A stretch of DNA of 52,012 nt from an uncultured cyanobacterium (GTDB lineage: Bacteria > Cyanobacteriota > Vampirovibrionia > Gastranaerophilales > Gastranaerophilaceae), in NCBI GenBank assembly GCA_902495705.1, contig CABUXT010000014.1, forward strand, positions 1 to 52,012, written 5' to 3'. Made by a program: the position numbers and the translations under genes. The notes beneath the pieces were generated by a model, which searched no databases, had not been told where the DNA came from, and saw only the letters and a program-made list of their open reading frames with translations. How positions within the stretch are numbered: the first letter of the stretch is position 1; every line of letters starts with the position of its first letter. Below, piece by piece: positions 1 to 9,074 of the stretch.

Positions 1-122
1 AACTGCGGATTTTGGCAAGTGCGCCGTGTGAGCGTAGCGAACCCAGCACGTCTTGGCGAGAGCTGCGTTCAGCCGGTCGAGCCGCCAATAATCCAAGACT
101 TTTTCGGAATCCTTTCAATAAT
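1..122. repeat. long-cargo dispersed repeat, copy A (left end cut by window start)
   Basis: This GC-rich segment recurs at 22764-22886 and from 51898 to the window end with a few substitutions. The right arm TTCGGAAT lies at 103-110; in copy B the matching left arm ATTCCGAA is visible, so the unit is a hairpin with roughly 100 bases of loop. An inner inverted pair is also present: GGATTTTGGC near the left and GCCAATAATCC near the right. The reading frame that crosses it is not conserved as open (it is stopped in the other two copies), so I do not call a gene. Confidence 0.85.
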
Positions 123-170
123 CAATATTTATCAATAATAATATTTGCTAAATTATTAATATGTAAAAAA

Positions 171-257
171 TTCAGAATCAGCTCAGCCTGCGCCCGCATA
201 CAGGCTCACACATTTCGCTCTAGCTCAATGGTTCGCTTTGTAAAGTTCAGAATGACA
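171..257. repeat. degenerate member of the TTCAGAAT hairpin family
   Basis: The right arm TTCAGAAT followed by GACA is at 246-257, as in the intact members elsewhere. The left side near 171 reads ATTCAGAAT rather than the expected ATTCTGAA, so the outer stem is lost. An internal AGCCTG / CAGGCT stem remains near 184-205. The element lies 3' of the autotransporter gene, which ends at 305 on the minus strand. Confidence 0.5.
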
Positions 258-304
258 TAGACCTTTTTGTCTTTATTGGCACAACCAAAAACATTTCAAA
301 TCTT

Positions 305-3300
305 TTACAATCTCCAGTTCAAGCCGCCTTGGCAAATGATACCTGTTCTGCCGATGTTGCGCATTGTAGCCTGAGCGTACATATTGAACCTGTCAGAGAA
401 TGATTTTGTCATGCCAAATCCATATTGCAAGTAGCCGTTAGACATTCTGATATGTGGCAAGTCGACATTTCCTGCTCTGCCGTCCATTCCGCCGAAGAAG
501 TTCCAAGCATAAGCAATTGTTGCGTACATGCTCCAGCTTTCTTGTTGCAAAATGAAGTTTACCCCAGGGGCAACATTAAAGCCGTTCAAGAATCCTGAAG
601 ACATGCCCATTTGACCAAAATCACTGTGCCAATTTTGTTTTCCAAACATGTTATAAGCCAATGTCAAAGACGGTTGAACCTTAAAGTGTGAGCCCCAATT
701 CCAATCGTATGCGGTTTTACTAGCAACGCCAACAAAGTAGTTAAACGCATCTTCAGACGAGCCGACGATATTCATTTCTGTACCGTAAGCTCCGGCGTAA
801 ATAAGTGCAGTTTCCATAAACTTGTCTTTCATAAAGCTGCTCATGAAACCAAGTTGACCGCCGTTTTCGTAAATCCCGACCTTGTTAAATGTTTGGTGTC
901 CGCCATTATATGCAATATACATTGTAGGCATCCATGACCAACCGTTTTTAAGCTCTTTCAAGCCAAAATCGCCACCAATAATAAAGCCCCAAGAATTGTT
1001 TCTGACTTTGTCTAAATCATGATTGAATTTCAAAGTTTCAAAGTTGCCAAAAGCCTCTGTCCAAAGCTGTCCTTCTTTTAATGTTCTTTCAAAACTTGCA
1101 TTGCCGTCTAAGATTGCAGTTTTGTTTTTGAACATTTCATTGTAACTTGAGCCGTAGCGTCTGATTTGAGCGCGGTTGAACAATGTATCATTAACGACTA
1201 ACTGGTTCATATAAGATGCAGCCGTTGACACTTGCCCTCTGAACACTTGCGGATTGTATCTTGCAAGGTCAAAAGTATAGCTGCCGTCGTTTGCAGATGA
1301 TGGGTTCAGTTTATAATAACCGATTGGAGTGAAAATTTCTTTATCTGTTGCGTCAAATTGAACTTCACTATCTAAATTATCGGTTTTGAAAATTTTACCA
1401 AGTCTTATTGATTTGTCTATTGGTGCATCATAGCCAAAGATATCTCCATTCAGGTTGTAATCAGAAATTCTTATTGTTCCGTTTGTGCCTGATGTTGCGA
1501 CTTTGATTGAATTTGCGGTAATTGTATCTGCACTGGAATCGTTGTTACTTCTTGCTCTGATATCTATTGCAAAATCCGCCTGTCCGTCGCCAAAACTTCC
1601 GTTATTAATTGTCAAATTATTGATAACATTGTTTGTTCTGACATTGTTTGCCATATTGATTAAACCTGACGTGTCAATATTTATCTGATTTCCGTCAGAA
1701 TATTGAATCAAACCTTTTTGTGCCAAATAATTTAACACGGAAGAATCATCAATGGTGATATTGCCTCCTGTGATTGCACTTCCACCGCTACTTGTAACAT
1801 TCAATGTTGAATTGTTAGTCAAATTCACGTCACCGCCTGAAATTGAACTTGTTTTATCTGCAAGTGATAATGTTGAATTTGACATAGTCAAGCTTCCGCC
1901 TGTTTGTACATAGTTACCGTTTTCATCGGTGACTTTTGTCAAATCGTCAGAAATGTATAATTTACCTTTTGAAAGTTCAATACTACCGTCAACGGTGTCA
2001 GTTGTGCCATCTAAGGTAACATTAGCATCATCTCCGTTTACACCAAGTTTTGCGGCTGATTCAACTGTAATCACGGCATCTTTGGCAACTGTACCGCCTG
2101 TAATTGTGTGTTTTGAACCTTTTCTGATTGAGAATTTGCCACCTGTTGCGTTGATTGCGGAAGAGTTTTCAGAAGAATTGTTTATATCAAGTTCGGATGA
2201 TGTTCCGATATTTACGGTTCCACCTGTAATTGTGCTATCAGAGGAGTTTAGGACAAGTTTTGAATTATTGATATTTGTTGTGCCGTCGGTTTGATTGAAT
2301 TTAGCTTTTGATGTTGTAGTTTTTGACAAATTATTTGTCAAATTCAACGTACCGCCTGAATTTGAAACTTCTCCGTTCCAAGTGTCAGAACCATCCAGTG
2401 TAACATTTCCGCCTTTAACTTTTAATGAACCTTTTTCATTAATCGTAACATTCGCGCCTTGAGCAATTGTTCCGTTTTCGACATTCAATTCTCCATCTGC
2501 GTCAGATGTGCCGACAACAAGATTTCCACCTGAAATGTTGTCATTTTCATTATTCAAGATGTTGCCTGAACCTGTAACGGTCGTTGTTCCGCCTGTTTGA
2601 GTCAAAACACCTGAACTGTTTTTAGCAATTCCTGCCAAATTCAAATTTCCGCCTGTAACATTTACATTACCGCTCCAATCGTCATTGTCATTCAGGGTTA
2701 CACTGCTGCCTGTAATATTTATTGTGCCGTTTGTTGCGATATTAACAGCTGTATCTGCGCTAATTGTACCTTTTGAAACTGTCATTGATGAAGAATCAGA
2801 CGTTGTTCCGACATTTAATGTTCCGCCTGAAATGCTGTCTGCTGAATTGTTTAAATCAAAGCCTGTACCTGTAACATTTGTTGTTCCGCCTGTTTGAGTC
2901 AAAACAGAATCGGTACTTTTCTTTGCAGAATCAAGTGTCAATGTTCCGTCTGAAACTTCTACATCACCATTTATTGTATCACCGCTATCTAATGTTACTT
3001 TTCCGCCTTTTACTTTCAATTTTGAATTTGAATTAATAACTGTTGTTGCGCCTGATTGGATTGAACCTTTTGAAACCGTTACGTCTGTGACCTTTGTACC
3101 ATCACCAATATTAAATGTTCCACCTGCAACGCTGTCTGATGTATTATTCAAGTCAAAACCTGAACCTGTAACGGTTGTTGTTCCGCCACCTTGGGCAAAT
3201 GTGCCGTTTTCGCTTTTGCTTATAGAATCAATATTCAAAGTTCCGCTTGAAACATTTACATTTCCATCCCAAGTTCCGTTTTTATTTAGGTTTACGTTGC

Positions 3301-6208
3301 CTCCTGAAACATTTAGGGTCGCGTTGTCTTTAATATTGACGGTAGTATTTGCGCCGATTGTTCCTTGAGAAACGCTCATGTCAGAAACAGTTGTGCCATC
3401 GCCAATATTTAGCGTTCCGCCTGTGATACTGTCAGAAGAATTATTCAAATCAAAACCTGTTTCGGTTACTGTTGTTGTACCTTTTGTTTGATTGAAGGTT
3501 CCTTTTTTATTGTTGATGCCGACAAGTGCCAAACTTCCGCCTGCAACATTTACATCACCCTCCCAAGTGTCAGTATTGTCAAGTGAAACACTACCGCCTG
3601 AGATATTCAAATTTGAACCTGAACTAAGGGTCAATTTTGTATCTTGACCGATTGTTCCGTTTGAGACATTTAAGTTTGTTGCGCTAGAATCTCCAACAAT
3701 AAGCGACCCGCCTGTTATTGAATCATCTGTGTTATCTAAATCAAAATTATCACCGTTGATTGTGGTTTTTCCGCCTGTTTGAGTGAATTTCCCTGAAGAA
3801 CTTTTGTTAATGCTAGAAATTTTCAAAGTTCCGTCGGTTACATTTACATTACCGTTCCAAGAATCACCATCGTCAAGAGTTACATCACCGCCTGAAACAT
3901 TCAGCGTTCCTTTTTTAGTAATATTTATTGTTGCATCAGATTCAATAGTACCTGCAGAAACGCTCAAATCACTGGTAGTTGTTTTGTTTCCGATATTTAA
4001 GGTTCCGCCTGAAACAATATCTCCTGCGTTATCTAAATCAAAACCTGTACCTAGTACATCTGTTTTACCGCCAGTTTGCGTAAATGTACCGTTATCACTT
4101 TTTGATGCGCTGTCTAAAGTTAAATTACCGCTTGAAATGCTGATGTTTCCGTTCCAAGTACCTGTTGAACCGACTTCGACATTACCGCCACTTACGTTTA
4201 GGGTTGAATTTTTTGAAATCGTAATATCAGTATCTTTTGAAATTGCACCTTTTGAAACATTCATGGTCGAAGATGCTGTGCCGTTGCCGATAGTCAAACT
4301 TCCGCCTGAAATGTAGTCATTTTCATCATTAAGGTCAAATTTGTTTCCTGTAACGGTTGTACTGCCACCTGTTTGGGTTAATGTTCCTGTTTTGGTCATT
4401 CCAACAAGTGCCAAACTTCCGCTTGACATGTTGACATTACCGCTCCAAGTGGAATCCGCACCCATACTAACGTCGCCGCCTGATACATTAAGAGTCGCTT
4501 TTTCGTTAAGATTAACCGTTGTATCTGTTGTGATTGTACCTTTTGAGACCGTCATTTTAGAAGAAGTTGAACCGTCGCCGATATTCAAAGTTCCACCATC
4601 TAATAAGTCATCTTCACTGTTTAAGTCAAACTTTTTACCTGTAACATTGATTGTTCCGCCGTTTTGCGTTAATGAACCTGATTTTGTTGCGTTTGAAATA
4701 TTCAGAGTTCCGCCGTTGACTTCAACATTACCTGCCCAAGTATCAGAATTATCAATCGTAACATCACCCTTTTTAAGGTCAATTGTACCGTTAGATGTGA
4801 TGTTTAGTGTTGCATCTTCTGTGATTGTACCGTTGCTTACGGTCAATTTGCCTGTAGATGTTGATGTTCCGATATTCATTGTACCGCCTGAAACCGTGTC
4901 CGCGGTATTATTCATTGCAAAATTTGAACCTGTAATGGTAGTAGTACCGTCTGTTTGGGTGAATGTACCGTTTGCGTTCTTTTTAACATCTTTTAGCGTT
5001 AATGTTCCTCCTGAATTTGAAACATTACCGTTCCATCTGTCTGTAGCACCATCTAGTGTAACATTTCCACCTGCAACATCAAGAGAACTTCCTGAACTGA
5101 TTGTGACATTCGCACCTTCATACAACACACCTTTTGAAACAGTCATATTTCCTGTTGTGGTATCGTCGCCGATATTCAAATCTCCGCCAAGGATACTGTC
5201 AGAAGAATTGTTTAAATTAAATCCGCTCCCTGTTATTGTTGTTGAACCGCCTGTTTGAGTGAATTTTGCAGAATTTTTCTTGCTTATTCCAACAAGTGCT
5301 AATTCGCCCCCTGAAACGCTAACATCTCCGTTCCAAGTGTCTCCGCTGTCAAGTGTTGCATTACCGCCGGAGACATTTAGGGTAGAATTTTTGTTGATAT
5401 TAACAGTAGAATCCGCGCCGATTGTACCTGCTGAAACTCCGACGGTTGTGCTTGAACCGTTGCCGATATTTAGGGTTCCGCCTGAAACATTATCTGCATC
5501 GTTGTCAAAATCAAAACCTGAGCCGACAATGGTTGTAGTTCCGTCGGTTTGAGTAAATGTTCCGTTTTTAGATGAATCTGTAAATGAGGAATTTCCGCCT
5601 GATATACTTACGTCGCTAAATGTTGTAGAATTGAAGTCATTAGCTCCGCCTGAAATCGTAGTTGTACCGTTTATTACAGCGTTGTTGTCACTAACAACTC
5701 CGCCGCCTGTGATAGTTAAATCATCATTAAGAGTAGCTCCATCAAGTCCTAAAATTCCTGATGAGACAAGGATTTCTCCTTCTAAAGAATCTAAATCGGA
5801 TAAATATGCCGAACCGCCTGCAATGTTAAGAGTTGAGCCATAAGATTGGTTCAATACGGCACTGGAAATTGCGCTATTACTACCGATTGTCAAAACTCCG
5901 CTGACCAAATTGATAGTTCCGCCAGTTGCATTCAATGTGCCATTAACAGTAGAATTGGAATAGTCGCTTACGGTCAATGAGCCACTTGTTAGGTTTACGT
6001 CAACCGAATCGGTTGAGCCGCTTTTCCAAGTGTAATCAGTAGAAACAAGGGATGAATTGCGATTAGAAATTATGCCTGTTGCCCCACTAGCTACAGCGCT
6101 GATACTGACAGTAATCGCATCAGAAAAAGCAGGTGTTGCAGTAGAACCGATTACGGCAATACAGGCAGCAAGTGTCATAAACTTCTTAAACTTTTTATTA
6201 TTGTTCAT
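305..6208 (-). CDS. giant autotransporter adhesin (type Va secretion)
   Basis: 1967 residues. It has a basic N-terminus and hydrophobic signal peptide (cleavage likely after about residue 29, PAFS-DA). The passenger is very rich in Gly, Ser, Thr and Asn, and is built from 11 regular units of about 97-99 residues starting near residue 215, followed by about two degenerate units. Each unit carries a TQTGGTTTVTG-like strand, an SGGTLNIG strand and a TLNVSGG strand, as expected of a right-handed beta-helix. The last roughly 254 residues (about 1714-1967) are rich in aromatic residues and alternating strands, typical of the autotransporter 12-strand barrel. The protein ends in WRL rather than the usual terminal Phe. 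Expected role: self-translocated surface adhesin in an outer membrane. The ligand is unknown. Long opposite-strand open frames here are by-products of the repeats. Confidence 0.9.
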   Translation of the reverse strand: MNNNKKFKKFMTLAACIAVIGSTATPAFSDAITVSISAVASGATGIISNRNSSLVSTDYTWKSGSTDSVDVNLTSGSLTVSDYSNSTVNGTLNATGGTINLVSGVLTIGSNSAISSAVLNQSYGSTLNIAGGSAYLSDLDSLEGEILVSSGILGLDGATLNDDLTITGGGVVSDNNAVINGTTTISGGANDFNSTTFSDVSISGGNSSFTDSSKNGTFTQTDGTTTIVGSGFDFDNDADNVSGGTLNIGNGSSTTVGVSAGTIGADSTVNINKNSTLNVSGGNATLDSGDTWNGDVSVSGGELALVGISKKNSAKFTQTGGSTTITGSGFNLNNSSDSILGGDLNIGDDTTTGNMTVSKGVLYEGANVTISSGSSLDVAGGNVTLDGATDRWNGNVSNSGGTLTLKDVKKNANGTFTQTDGTTTITGSNFAMNNTADTVSGGTMNIGTSTSTGKLTVSNGTITEDATLNITSNGTIDLKKGDVTIDNSDTWAGNVEVNGGTLNISNATKSGSLTQNGGTINVTGKKFDLNSEDDLLDGGTLNIGDGSTSSKMTVSKGTITTDTTVNLNEKATLNVSGGDVSMGADSTWSGNVNMSSGSLALVGMTKTGTLTQTGGSTTVTGNKFDLNDENDYISGGSLTIGNGTASSTMNVSKGAISKDTDITISKNSTLNVSGGNVEVGSTGTWNGNISISSGNLTLDSASKSDNGTFTQTGGKTDVLGTGFDLDNAGDIVSGGTLNIGNKTTTSDLSVSAGTIESDATINITKKGTLNVSGGDVTLDDGDSWNGNVNVTDGTLKISSINKSSSGKFTQTGGKTTINGDNFDLDNTDDSITGGSLIVGDSSATNLNVSNGTIGQDTKLTLSSGSNLNISGGSVSLDNTDTWEGDVNVAGGSLALVGINNKKGTFNQTKGTTTVTETGFDLNNSSDSITGGTLNIGDGTTVSDMSVSQGTIGANTTVNIKDNATLNVSGGNVNLNKNGTWDGNVNVSSGTLNIDSISKSENGTFAQGGGTTTVTGSGFDLNNTSDSVAGGTFNIGDGTKVTDVTVSKGSIQSGATTVINSNSKLKVKGGKVTLDSGDTINGDVEVSDGTLTLDSAKKSTDSVLTQTGGTTNVTGTGFDLNNSADSISGGTLNVGTTSDSSSMTVSKGTISADTAVNIATNGTINITGSSVTLNDNDDWSGNVNVTGGNLNLAGIAKNSSGVLTQTGGTTTVTGSGNILNNENDNISGGNLVVGTSDADGELNVENGTIAQGANVTINEKGSLKVKGGNVTLDGSDTWNGEVSNSGGTLNLTNNLSKTTTSKAKFNQTDGTTNINNSKLVLNSSDSTITGGTVNIGTSSELDINNSSENSSAINATGGKFSIRKGSKHTITGGTVAKDAVITVESAAKLGVNGDDANVTLDGTTDTVDGSIELSKGKLYISDDLTKVTDENGNYVQTGGSLTMSNSTLSLADKTSSISGGDVNLTNNSTLNVTSSGGSAITGGNITIDDSSVLNYLAQKGLIQYSDGNQINIDTSGLINMANNVRTNNVINNLTINNGSFGDGQADFAIDIRARSNNDSSADTITANSIKVATSGTNGTIRISDYNLNGDIFGYDAPIDKSIRLGKIFKTDNLDSEVQFDATDKEIFTPIGYYKLNPSSANDGSYTFDLARYNPQVFRGQVSTAASYMNQLVVNDTLFNRAQIRRYGSSYNEMFKNKTAILDGNASFERTLKEGQLWTEAFGNFETLKFNHDLDKVRNNSWGFIIGGDFGLKELKNGWSWMPTMYIAYNGGHQTFNKVGIYENGGQLGFMSSFMKDKFMETALIYAGAYGTEMNIVGSSEDAFNYFVGVASKTAYDWNWGSHFKVQPSLTLAYNMFGKQNWHSDFGQMGMSSGFLNGFNVAPGVNFILQQESWSMYATIAYAWNFFGGMDGRAGNVDLPHIRMSNGYLQYGFGMTKSFSDRFNMYAQATMRNIGRTGIICQGGLNWRL
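2340..5565 (-). repeat. eleven ~295-bp tandem repeats encoding the passenger
   Basis: The passenger-coding DNA repeats with a period of about 291-297 bp. On the plus strand this shows as a recurring CCGCCTGTTTGAGT-like block, for example near 2595, 2890, 3773, 4371 and 5252. Units are diverged, not identical, which suggests old duplication with selection for the beta-helix pattern. They could still recombine and change passenger length between strains. Boundaries are approximate. Confidence 0.8.
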
Positions 6209-6248
6209 CTAATTCTTATCTACTGTTAAAGATACCTATCCCACTAAT

Positions 6249-6276
6249 ATTTTAGAGTATCTTTCAGTTTTTTCAA
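6249..6276 (-). promoter_or_regulatory. sigma-70-type promoter of the autotransporter
   Basis: Read on the minus strand, TTGAAA (6276-6271) and TAAAAT (6254-6249) are separated by 16 nt. The predicted start lies near 6242, giving a leader of about 34 nt before the ATG at 6208. Confidence 0.5.
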
Positions 6277-6306
6277 GAAATTAGTATTTTGTTACAATTT
6301 TGAGGA

Positions 6307-6356
6307 GTTGGCATTGCTATGCCAACAAATTTTACAGTCGGACTGGTGAGTCCAAC
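6307..6356. repeat. two adjacent short hairpins
   Basis: GTTGGCAT/ATGCCAAC with loop TGCT spans 6307-6326, and GTCGGACT/AGTCCAAC with loop GGTG spans 6337-6356. They lie 3' of the kinase gene and 5' of the autotransporter promoter. No clear T-tract follows the first on the minus strand, so classical termination is uncertain. The second resembles the hairpin after dapL in sequence. Confidence 0.6.
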
Positions 6357-6398
6357 CTACTTTGTATCAATGACTCAGCATGACATTCTTTGACCTTC

Positions 6399-7283
6399 TT
6401 ACAAAATAATTCTATTTCTAAAATTTTCTTGTTGAACGATGCTGATTAATTTGTTCAAAAATGCTTTGTAACGTGCTCTTACGGCTTCGCCTGACAATAT
6501 GATGTCAGCCTCTTGCTTGCAAGGTCTGATATAGATTTCAGCTTTTTGAGATGCGTTTTTATAAATACCGTCAGCAGAACTTCCCAAATCTCTTTCTGCT
6601 GCACGAACATAGAATCTCTCTTTTTGAACTTTTGAATTTACATCAACATAAATTTTAAAGTCAAACGCATCTTTGATTTTTTCCGTAAGCGTAAACAATC
6701 CTTCCGAAATAATGATTTTGGAAGGATTAGCTAATGTATAATTATCAAATCTTTTTGCAGTTCCTGACATGTCATATTTTGGAAGAAATACTGATTTGCC
6801 CATCAATAATTCTTTAATGTGAGCACTCATCAATTCCAATTCAAGAGCTTGAGGAACATCTAAATCGTAGTTTTTTGCAAATTCAGCAAAACTACCTGCA
6901 GCTTTAACCATTTCTGAACGGTCGTAGTAATAGTCGTCTGTATTCACTCTTGTAATGGCATCTTCAATTTCAAATTCTGTTGCAAAAGATTTAATAGTGT
7001 CAATAATATCAAGAGTAATTGTTGATTTGCCGCTTGCGGTTTCTCCTGCAATACCGATAGATGCAGGGCGAGCAATATGTCCTGATAAGTATTTTGCTAA
7101 CTTTGACAACACTTGAGGTTTGTAATCAATAAGGATAGAACCTTCGGATTTCTTTTCGTCCTCAAAAATCTTTTTCAATCTCTCTTCTACTGCTTGAACT
7201 CTGTTGTAAGGAGTTGAAACATACATTTTTTTTGTTTTTAATGCAGTTTCTTCTTTTGTTTTGTGAAGAATATATTCAGCCAT
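6399..7283 (-). CDS. uridine kinase-family P-loop kinase
   Basis: 294 residues. A Walker A loop GETASGKS is followed by a TDDYYYDR segment and an ISEGLF segment, the arrangement of the uridine kinase/phosphoribulokinase family. An N-terminal extension of about 75 residues precedes the P-loop and is longer than in E. coli Udk, so the substrate may not be uridine. Expected chemistry is phosphoryl transfer to a nucleoside or small-molecule hydroxyl. It diverges from dapL. On the minus strand TTGACT and TAAAAA 17 nt apart lie upstream as a possible promoter, and an AAGGTAAG stretch precedes the ATG. Confidence 0.75.
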   Translation of the reverse strand: MAEYILHKTKEETALKTKKMYVSTPYNRVQAVEERLKKIFEDEKKSEGSILIDYKPQVLSKLAKYLSGHIARPASIGIAGETASGKSTITLDIIDTIKSFATEFEIEDAITRVNTDDYYYDRSEMVKAAGSFAEFAKNYDLDVPQALELELMSAHIKELLMGKSVFLPKYDMSGTAKRFDNYTLANPSKIIISEGLFTLTEKIKDAFDFKIYVDVNSKVQKERFYVRAAERDLGSSADGIYKNASQKAEIYIRPCKQEADIILSGEAVRARYKAFLNKLISIVQQENFRNRIIL

Positions 7284-7412
7284 TACTTACCTTTTACTTT
7301 TTCAAAATACTACATTCATAGTCTTTTTTATGACTATACCAAAAGTAAGTCAAAAAAAAAATATTTTTTGTCAAAATATTAACTTTGGTAAATATATTTT
7401 AACATTTATTTG

Positions 7413-7421
7413 TGCTAAAAT
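7413..7421 (+). promoter_or_regulatory. extended -10 element of dapL
   Basis: TGC-TAAAAT is an extended -10 with no clear -35. The same TGTGCTAAAAT string precedes the gene at 26804. Here a leader of about 27 nt follows, with a GAGG ribosome-binding site near 7444. Confidence 0.5.
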
Positions 7422-7454
7422 TAACCTCGATAGCACATAAAATGAGGATAACAG

Positions 7455-8636
7455 ATGAACGTAAACAAAAATTACAAAAATATAGCAGACAGTTATTTAT
7501 TTTCAACAATTGCAAAAAAAGTCAGCGAATTTGCACAAAAAAATCCTGACAAAAAAATAATCAAATTAGGTATCGGAGATGTTACTCTTCCGTTATGCAA
7601 AGTTGTTGTAAATGCACTTAAAAAAGCATCTGAAGAAATGGGAGTTAAAGAAACTTTCCACGGATACGGACCTGAACAAGGCTATGATTTCCTAAAATCA
7701 AAGGTTCAAAGCTATTACAAATCAAACCATGTAGAATTAGATAATGATGAAATCTTTATTTCTGACGGTGCAAAATCAGATTTAGGCAATATTTTGGACT
7801 TGTTTGATGTTAATAATACCGTTTTAGTACCGGACCCTGTTTATCCTGTTTATGTAGATACAAACACAATGGCAGGTCGAAAAATTGTATACATTGATGC
7901 GAATGCAGAAAATAATTTCTTGCCGTTACCTGATGAGTCAATCAAAGCTGATATTATTTATATTTGCTCACCAAACAATCCGACTGGTGCTGTATATAAC
8001 AAAGAACAATTGAAAGCTTGGGTTGATTATGCAAACAAAAATCACTCAATTATCCTGTTTGACTCGGCTTATGAATGCTTTATCACTGATAAAAACCTTC
8101 CAAGAAGTATTTATGAAATTGAAGGTGCAAAAACTTGTGCTATCGAATTTTGCTCATTGTCAAAAATGGCAGGTTTCACAGGTACAAGATGTGGTTACAC
8201 CGTAGTTCCGAAGGCTTTAGTTTTTGATGATATGTCACTTAATAAAATGTGGCTAAGACGTCAAACAACAAAATTCAATGGCGTTCCATATATTATTCAA
8301 AGAGGTGCTGAGGCTGTATTCACAGAAGAAGGTCAAGAAGAAATTCAAGAAAACTTAAATTACTACAAAGAAAATGCAAAAATTATTTCTGATGCACTTA
8401 ACCGTCACAATATTTGGCATATCGGCGGTCAACATTCACCGTATATTTGGTTGAAATGTCCTAACAATATGACATCTTGGGAATTTTTCGATTATTTGTT
8501 GAATAATGTTCAAATCGTCGGAACTCCAGGGTCAGGTTTTGGTAAAAACGGTGAAGGGTATTTCAGATTAACTTCTTTTGGTAGCAGAGAAAATACCCTT
8601 GAGGCTGTAAAAAGACTTGATGAGTTTTTGAAGTAA
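7455..8636 (+). CDS. dapL: LL-diaminopimelate aminotransferase
   Basis: 393 residues, class I/II PLP-dependent aminotransferase. It converts tetrahydrodipicolinate and glutamate to LL-diaminopimelate for lysine and peptidoglycan synthesis. DapL hallmarks are seen: an N-terminal IIKLGIGDVTLPL segment, FHGYGPEQGY, SDGAKSD, a DPVYPVYVD block, CSPNNPTG, and SLSKMAGFTGTRCGY with the PLP lysine. Length matches the family (about 400). The DapL pathway is typical of cyanobacteria, chlamydiae and plants, which fits the proposed lineage. A GAGG site precedes the ATG. It appears monocistronic, with a strong hairpin right after the stop. Confidence 0.93.
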   Translation: MNVNKNYKNIADSYLFSTIAKKVSEFAQKNPDKKIIKLGIGDVTLPLCKVVVNALKKASEEMGVKETFHGYGPEQGYDFLKSKVQSYYKSNHVELDNDEIFISDGAKSDLGNILDLFDVNNTVLVPDPVYPVYVDTNTMAGRKIVYIDANAENNFLPLPDESIKADIIYICSPNNPTGAVYNKEQLKAWVDYANKNHSIILFDSAYECFITDKNLPRSIYEIEGAKTCAIEFCSLSKMAGFTGTRCGYTVVPKALVFDDMSLNKMWLRRQTTKFNGVPYIIQRGAEAVFTEEGQEEIQENLNYYKENAKIISDALNRHNIWHIGGQHSPYIWLKCPNNMTSWEFFDYLLNNVQIVGTPGSGFGKNGEGYFRLTSFGSRENTLEAVKRLDEFLK

Positions 8637-8649
8637 GTTGAAAGTTTAT

Positions 8650-8685
8650 AAAAGTAGGGTGGGCTCACCAACCCACCCTACTTTT
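8650..8685 (+). terminator. intrinsic terminator after dapL
   Basis: A perfect 14-bp stem (8650-8663 with 8672-8685), including AGTAGGGTGGG / CCCACCCTACT, has the 8-nt loop CTCACCAA. Its right arm ends in TTTT, giving a terminator 13 nt after the dapL stop. It may also act from the convergent direction. Confidence 0.7.
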
Positions 8686-8712
8686 ATATGAAAATATAAA
8701 CAAAAGGTACTA

Positions 8713-9052
8713 TGTCATTCTGAACTTGATTCAGAATCTTTTCCATAATTAATATTCAACTGAGAGGATTCCGAAACTAGTTCAGAATGACAGTTAATTG
8801 TTTTGTCACTCTGAACTTGATTCAGGGTCTATCCATTTGATTAAAAAATAATGCGCAAAGGTCAAATTTCAAAATCAACATTGATAGATTCTGAATAGGA
8901 TAAAATCTACGTTGCTTGCGCAACTTGATTTTTAATCCTTTCAGAATGACAATAATATAAGTGTTCAATTTGAGACCCTGAAATACCGAGTAGGAACAGA
9001 ATATTACGTTTCGCTTTAGCTCAACTTATATTCTAGTCAATTCAGGGTGACA
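8713..9052. repeat. cluster of five intergenic hairpin repeats
   Basis: The whole gap between convergent dapL and the aldolase gene is filled with hairpins of one family. 8713-8739 has arms ATTCTGAA/TTCAGAAT and a 5-nt loop. 8765-8793 has ATTCCGAA/TTCAGAAT, reversed, with one mismatch. 8804-8830 has ACTCTGAA/TTCAGGGT, one mismatch. 8886-8951 is a long imperfect hairpin with arms ATTCTGAA/TTCAGAAT and an inner GTTGC-TTGC-GCAAC tip. 8973-9052 has arms ACCCTGAA/TTCAGGGT and a loop of about 58 nt. Each has GTCA outside one arm and TCT (or its complement) outside the other. Confidence 0.85.
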
Positions 9053-9074
9053 ATTGTGGAAAATCAACATTGAT

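Noticed and set aside
12..260. 82-codon frame across the window start
   Set aside because: It runs through a dispersed repeat and is interrupted by stops in the other two copies.
1485..5843. Several long plus-strand reading frames rich in Pro, Val and Ser opposite the autotransporter
   Set aside because: They mirror the repeated, codon-biased minus-strand gene, recur with its ~295-bp period, and lack ribosome sites. They are shadows.
8713..9052. CRISPR array
   Set aside because: Units are hairpins of different length and orientation without regular spacers, and no cas genes occur.
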